Shown here in pieces: positions 61,485-64,000 of a stretch of 64,000 nt of DNA (the first letter of the stretch is position 1; the number at the start of each line of letters is the position of its first letter). The notes below the pieces were generated by a model that had not been told where the DNA came from, did not search any database, and saw nothing but the letters and a program-made list of their open reading frames with translations. The stretch lies in contig NZ_JAOVZU010000009.1 of assembly GCF_025717005.1 (NCBI RefSeq), positions 124,001 through 188,000 on the forward strand, written 5' to 3'. Made by a program: the position numbers and the translations under genes. The stretch comes from Actinotalea endophytica (GTDB lineage Bacteria; Actinomycetota; Actinomycetes; Actinomycetales; Cellulomonadaceae).

Positions 61485-61490
61485 TAACCT
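61485..61490 (+). promoter_or_regulatory. Possible -10 element of the glycosyltransferase gene
   Basis: TAACCT, 52 bp before GTG 61542, inside a CCCCG/CGGGG inverted repeat in the 157-bp intergenic region after pth. Motif-only evidence. Confidence 0.3.
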
Positions 61491-61541
61491 CGGGGTGACC
61501 CCCAGCCGATCTGCCCGCTGCGTGCGAGGAAGAGGTGGCTC

Positions 61542-63068
61542 GTGACGCTCGCCATCGACCGCTCGCTCGACTGGCCCGTCGTCCCTGACCGTCGTGGTGC
61601 CGCCGTCGAGCCGCGCCGGTCCTGGGCGTCCCCCCAGCCTGTCGAGTACCGCGGTACGCCGTTCAACGACGCCGCGCTCACGTCCCAGCGATGGCCGCGC
61701 ATCGCGACGGTCTACCGGCACCGCACCATCGCCCTCGACGCGGTCTTCGCCATGGTGGTCTCGGCCGCCTTCCTGATCGGTGTCCTCGGCCCCGTGTGGG
61801 ACGTCGTCTTCCTGGCGGCCTCGACGGCCGCCGTCTTCTGCCTGCTGGTCTGGATGCGCCAGGGCTACGACCCCCGCCTGCTCGGCGACGGGCCCGAGGA
61901 GTTCCAGGCCGTGCTGCGCGCCGGCGCCATCGGCGCCGCCATCGTCATGGCGTTCTCGTACGCGACCAAGGCCGAGGTGTCGCGCCTGCTCGTCTTCGTC
62001 GGGGCCCCGACGCTGATCGCCGTCGTCGCGCTGGTCCGCTACGCCCACCGGCGCTTCCTGCACCACGCCCGCGCCGACGGCCTCGCGATGCGGAACACCG
62101 TCGTGGTGGGCCCGGAGGAGGACGTCGAGCGGATCGCGCGGCGACTGAGCCGGTCGAGCCACCACGGCTACCGGCTCACCGGGGTATGCCTGCCGAGCGT
62201 CGGTCAGGTCGAGGACGTCGCCGACCTACCGGTGGTCGGGGCGGTCGCGGACGTCGCCCAGGTCGTGGTGGACCGCGCGGTCGACGTCGTGGTGGTCGCC
62301 GGTCCGGCGCTGTCGCCCGATGCGCTGCGTCGTCTGTCCTGGGCGCTCGACCGGGTCGGAGCCCAGCTGGTCGTGGTTCCGGGGCTGGTCGAGGTCACCG
62401 GGCCCCGGATCACGCTGCGCCCCACGGCGGGTCTCTCGCTGCTCGAGCTCGAGGTCGCCGCACCTCGTCGCCGGCTGATCGCCAAGACCGCGATGGACCG
62501 GATCGCCGGTGCTCTCCTGCTGATGGTCGCCTCGCCGATCATCGCGCTCGCCGCACTGTCGGTGCGTGCGACGTCGCGCGGGCCGGCCTTCTACCGCCAG
62601 ACCCGGGTCGGGGTCGACGGCGCACCGTTCACCATGTGGAAGCTGCGCAGCATGTACGTCGACGCGGACCGCCGGCGCTCGAAGCTCGCCGAGCAGAGCG
62701 ACGGCAACGGGATGCTCTTCAAGATGCGTGACGACCCGCGGGTCACCCCGGTCGGTCGCGTCCTGCGGCGCTACTCGCTGGACGAGCTGCCCCAGCTGTT
62801 CAACGTGGTGCGCGGCGAGATGTCGCTCGTCGGGCCGCGCCCGCCGCTCGGCGAGGAGGTCGCCCGGTACGAGGACGCCGCCCATCGGCGCCTGCGGGTG
62901 CGTCCCGGGCTGACCGGGCTGTGGCAGGTCTCCGGCCGCTCGGACCTGTCGTGGGAGGAGTCGGTCCGGCTCGACCTGCGCTACGTCGACAACTGGTCGG
63001 TCATGATGGACCTGATGATCCTCTGGAAGACCCTGCGGGCCGTGCTGCGGCCCAGCGGCGCTTACTGA
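61542..63068 (+). CDS. Polyprenyl glycosylphosphotransferase (WcaJ/PssY-like)
   Basis: 508 residues from GTG 61542 after GAGGAAGAGG. Four membrane spans (~65-170) precede a soluble CoA-binding-like domain (~190-300; RNTVVVGPEEDVERIARRLS). A fifth span then leads to the catalytic bac_transf domain (~310-508): FTMWKLRSMYVDADRRRSKL, DELPQLFNVVRGEMSLVGPR and RPGLTGLWQVSGRSDLSWEE. It transfers sugar-1-phosphate to undecaprenyl phosphate to start an exopolysaccharide repeat. It is probably the first gene of a locus that continues past the window or on the other side of the terminator region. Confidence 0.92.
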   Translation: MTLAIDRSLDWPVVPDRRGAAVEPRRSWASPQPVEYRGTPFNDAALTSQRWPRIATVYRHRTIALDAVFAMVVSAAFLIGVLGPVWDVVFLAASTAAVFCLLVWMRQGYDPRLLGDGPEEFQAVLRAGAIGAAIVMAFSYATKAEVSRLLVFVGAPTLIAVVALVRYAHRRFLHHARADGLAMRNTVVVGPEEDVERIARRLSRSSHHGYRLTGVCLPSVGQVEDVADLPVVGAVADVAQVVVDRAVDVVVVAGPALSPDALRRLSWALDRVGAQLVVVPGLVEVTGPRITLRPTAGLSLLELEVAAPRRRLIAKTAMDRIAGALLLMVASPIIALAALSVRATSRGPAFYRQTRVGVDGAPFTMWKLRSMYVDADRRRSKLAEQSDGNGMLFKMRDDPRVTPVGRVLRRYSLDELPQLFNVVRGEMSLVGPRPPLGEEVARYEDAAHRRLRVRPGLTGLWQVSGRSDLSWEESVRLDLRYVDNWSVMMDLMILWKTLRAVLRPSGAY

Positions 63069-63078
63069 CCCACGACGA

Positions 63079-63205
63079 CTCCGCCGACCGCGTGCCGGTC
63101 GAGGGGGGGGGGGGGGGCGGGGGGGGGGGGGGGGGGGCCGGGGGGGGGGGGGGGGGGGGGCGGGGGGGGGCACCCCCGACGCCTCCGCCGACCGCGTGCC
63201 GGTCG
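63079..63205. repeat. Near-pure poly-G block between two direct repeats
   Basis: The 23-bp sequence CTCCGCCGACCGCGTGCCGG-TCG occurs at 63079-63101 and again at 63183-63205. Between them, 63102-63170 is almost entirely G, interrupted only by single C, CC and C. Such a block looks like an assembly or two-colour sequencing artifact rather than natural DNA. It lies between convergent genes. Confidence 0.8.
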
Positions 63206-63207
63206 CC

Positions 63208-63247
63208 GCGACGGGGCCCCGGGCCGGGCGGACCGGGGCCCCGTCGC
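63208..63247. terminator. Strong bidirectional terminator hairpin
   Basis: GCGACGGGGCCCC (63208-63220) and GGGGCCCCGTCGC (63235-63247) form a perfect 13-bp stem with a 14-base loop between the glycosyltransferase gene and the convergent beta-helix gene. Confidence 0.75.
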
Positions 63248-63256
63248 GTCGTGGGA

Positions 63257-64000
63257 TCAGCCGCGGTTGACCTTGAAGGCCGTCCCGTCGCTGAAGGTGT
63301 TCCCGGAGATGGTCGAGATGCTCGACGTCGTGAGCGGCGTGATCACCGCGCAGTGGTCGATGCTCTGCCCGACGCCGAAGGCGTTGTCGAGGATCTGCAG
63401 GCCCTGCACCGGGCCGTAGGACTTCTCGGCGACGTTGATCGTGCACACGCCGTTGTCGGCGATGTTGCCGGCGAAGGTGAGGTTCGAGACGGCGGCCCGG
63501 TCCTGGGTGATCATCAGGCCCGCGTTGGTCGAGCCGGTGAGCACGTTGTTCCGGATCTCGATGTTCGAGCCACCCTGGATCTGGATGCTGTCCGAGTGGG
63601 TGTCGTGCCCGGCCGGGGTGGTCGCGTAGTAGAGGTTGTCGTGCAGCCACGAGTCCTCGACGACCACGTTCCCGCCGGTCAGCTTGATCGCGTCGACGAC
63701 GCCGTGGACGTTGACCCGGGTGAAGGTCACGTTGTTGCCGACGAAGCCGTCGACGCCCCAGGTCGGGTAGTCCGCCACGATCTCGGAGTCGATGATCCGC
63801 ACGCCCGTGTAGCCGGAGCTCTGCACCAGGGCCATCTCGGTCGTCAGCCCGTCACGGCCGCGGACCACGGTGTTGATCACCGTGACGTTCGCAGCCTTGA
63901 TGCGCAGGTAGCCGCGGATGTCGAGCGAGTCGACGACGGCGCCCGGCGTGGTGATCGTCAGGTCACCCTCGTGCACGGTGAGCGCGGTGCCGGCGGGCAC
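63257..64000 (-). CDS. Right-handed parallel beta-helix protein, C-terminal part (5' end outside the window)
   Basis: 247 residues are visible to the stop at 63257; the gene continues beyond 64000. Repeated short beta-strand coils with Asn ladders (IKAANVTVINTVVRG, NIEIRNNVLTGS, SISTISGNTF) are typical of pectate-lyase-like and other right-handed beta-helix (Pbh1) proteins. HDNLYYATTPAGHDTHSDSI is a loop that may carry active-site residues. Such proteins are usually secreted glycan-active enzymes or adhesins. Two cysteines (GVCTIN and DHCAVI) could pair. No catalytic type can be assigned from this part. Confidence 0.8.
   Translation of the reverse strand: MPAGTALTVHEGDLTITTPGAVVDSLDIRGYLRIKAANVTVINTVVRGRDGLTTEMALVQSSGYTGVRIIDSEIVADYPTWGVDGFVGNNVTFTRVNVHGVVDAIKLTGGNVVVEDSWLHDNLYYATTPAGHDTHSDSIQIQGGSNIEIRNNVLTGSTNAGLMITQDRAAVSNLTFAGNIADNGVCTINVAEKSYGPVQGLQILDNAFGVGQSIDHCAVITPLTTSSISTISGNTFSDGTAFKVNRG

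Noticed and set aside
63079-63205. Natural G-quadruplex regulatory element
   Set aside because: The pattern fits a sequencing or assembly artifact better; kept as a finding to be checked.

Overview
The window looks like a chromosomal segment of a high-GC Gram-positive actinobacterium, most likely Cellulomonas or a close relative in the Micrococcales. This rests on the very GC-rich third codon positions, many GTG starts, actinobacterial markers (SepX/GlpR, an Rpf with DUF348/G5 repeats, protein mannosyltransferase divergent from rsmI, the glmU-prs-rplY-pth order) and abundant monosaccharide uptake genes. The genus is inferred from gene content, not from a search. No rRNA, insertion sequence, prophage or CRISPR array was seen.

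Region by region. 1-860: the N-terminal end of a TetR regulator with a long palindromic operator over its start codon, a small unknown gene, and a CsoR-like palindrome. 860-8545: a tightly overlapping five-gene redox operon. It encodes an NfnA/SudB-like flavoprotein, an NfnB/GltD-like flavoprotein, the alpha and beta subunits of a 2-oxoacid:ferredoxin oxidoreductase, and a 759-residue protein of unknown function ending in a ferredoxin-like domain. This is the best candidate for an undescribed system. 8612-12425: universal stress protein, arsR-arsC regulator/reductase pair, a PAS-GADEF protein and TerC. 12622-20303: ROK regulator, an orphan sugar ABC ATPase, a ChvE/GguA/GguB-type multiple monosaccharide ABC transporter and an AGE-family sugar isomerase. 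20400-22381: Ser-rich exported FMN-binding protein, CBS protein, Hsp20. 22382-22748: a promoter directly joined to a terminator hairpin, a possible ~50-nt RNA. 22749-31642: a giant degenerate helicase-like protein, a small acidic protein, MscL, a SAF protein, FmdB with a repeat tail, and a penicillin acylase.

31739-47485 is core metabolism and envelope: formyl-THF cycloligase, UDP-glucose pyrophosphorylase, MoeA, RimJ-like acetyltransferase, SepX, tRNA-Ala(CGC), an NAD(P)-binding protein, mannosyltransferase, RsmI, nicotinamidase, sugar dehydrogenase, a pseudokinase-flippase fusion, MetRS and TatD. 47594-54053 holds two paralogous DUF348/G5 cell-wall lytic proteins (one an Rpf), RsmA, IspE and an ABC-F ATPase. 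54065-56342 is a regulator-rich minus-strand stretch (PadR, MarR, TetR and a membrane protein). 56422-61384 has tRNA-Gln(TTG), glmU, prs, a SIMPL-domain protein, rplY and pth. The window ends with a polyprenyl glycosylphosphotransferase that probably opens an exopolysaccharide locus, a suspicious poly-G block, and the C-terminal part of a secreted beta-helix protein.

Sugar uptake (ROK, ABC transporter, AGE isomerase) feeds central carbon. The 2-oxoacid:ferredoxin oxidoreductase operon could couple 2-oxoacid oxidation to ferredoxin and NAD(P)H pools under low oxygen. GalU, GlmU, PMT and the final glycosyltransferase supply envelope polymers. Many genes have a TANNNT box 6-8 nt before the start codon, which implies leaderless transcripts.
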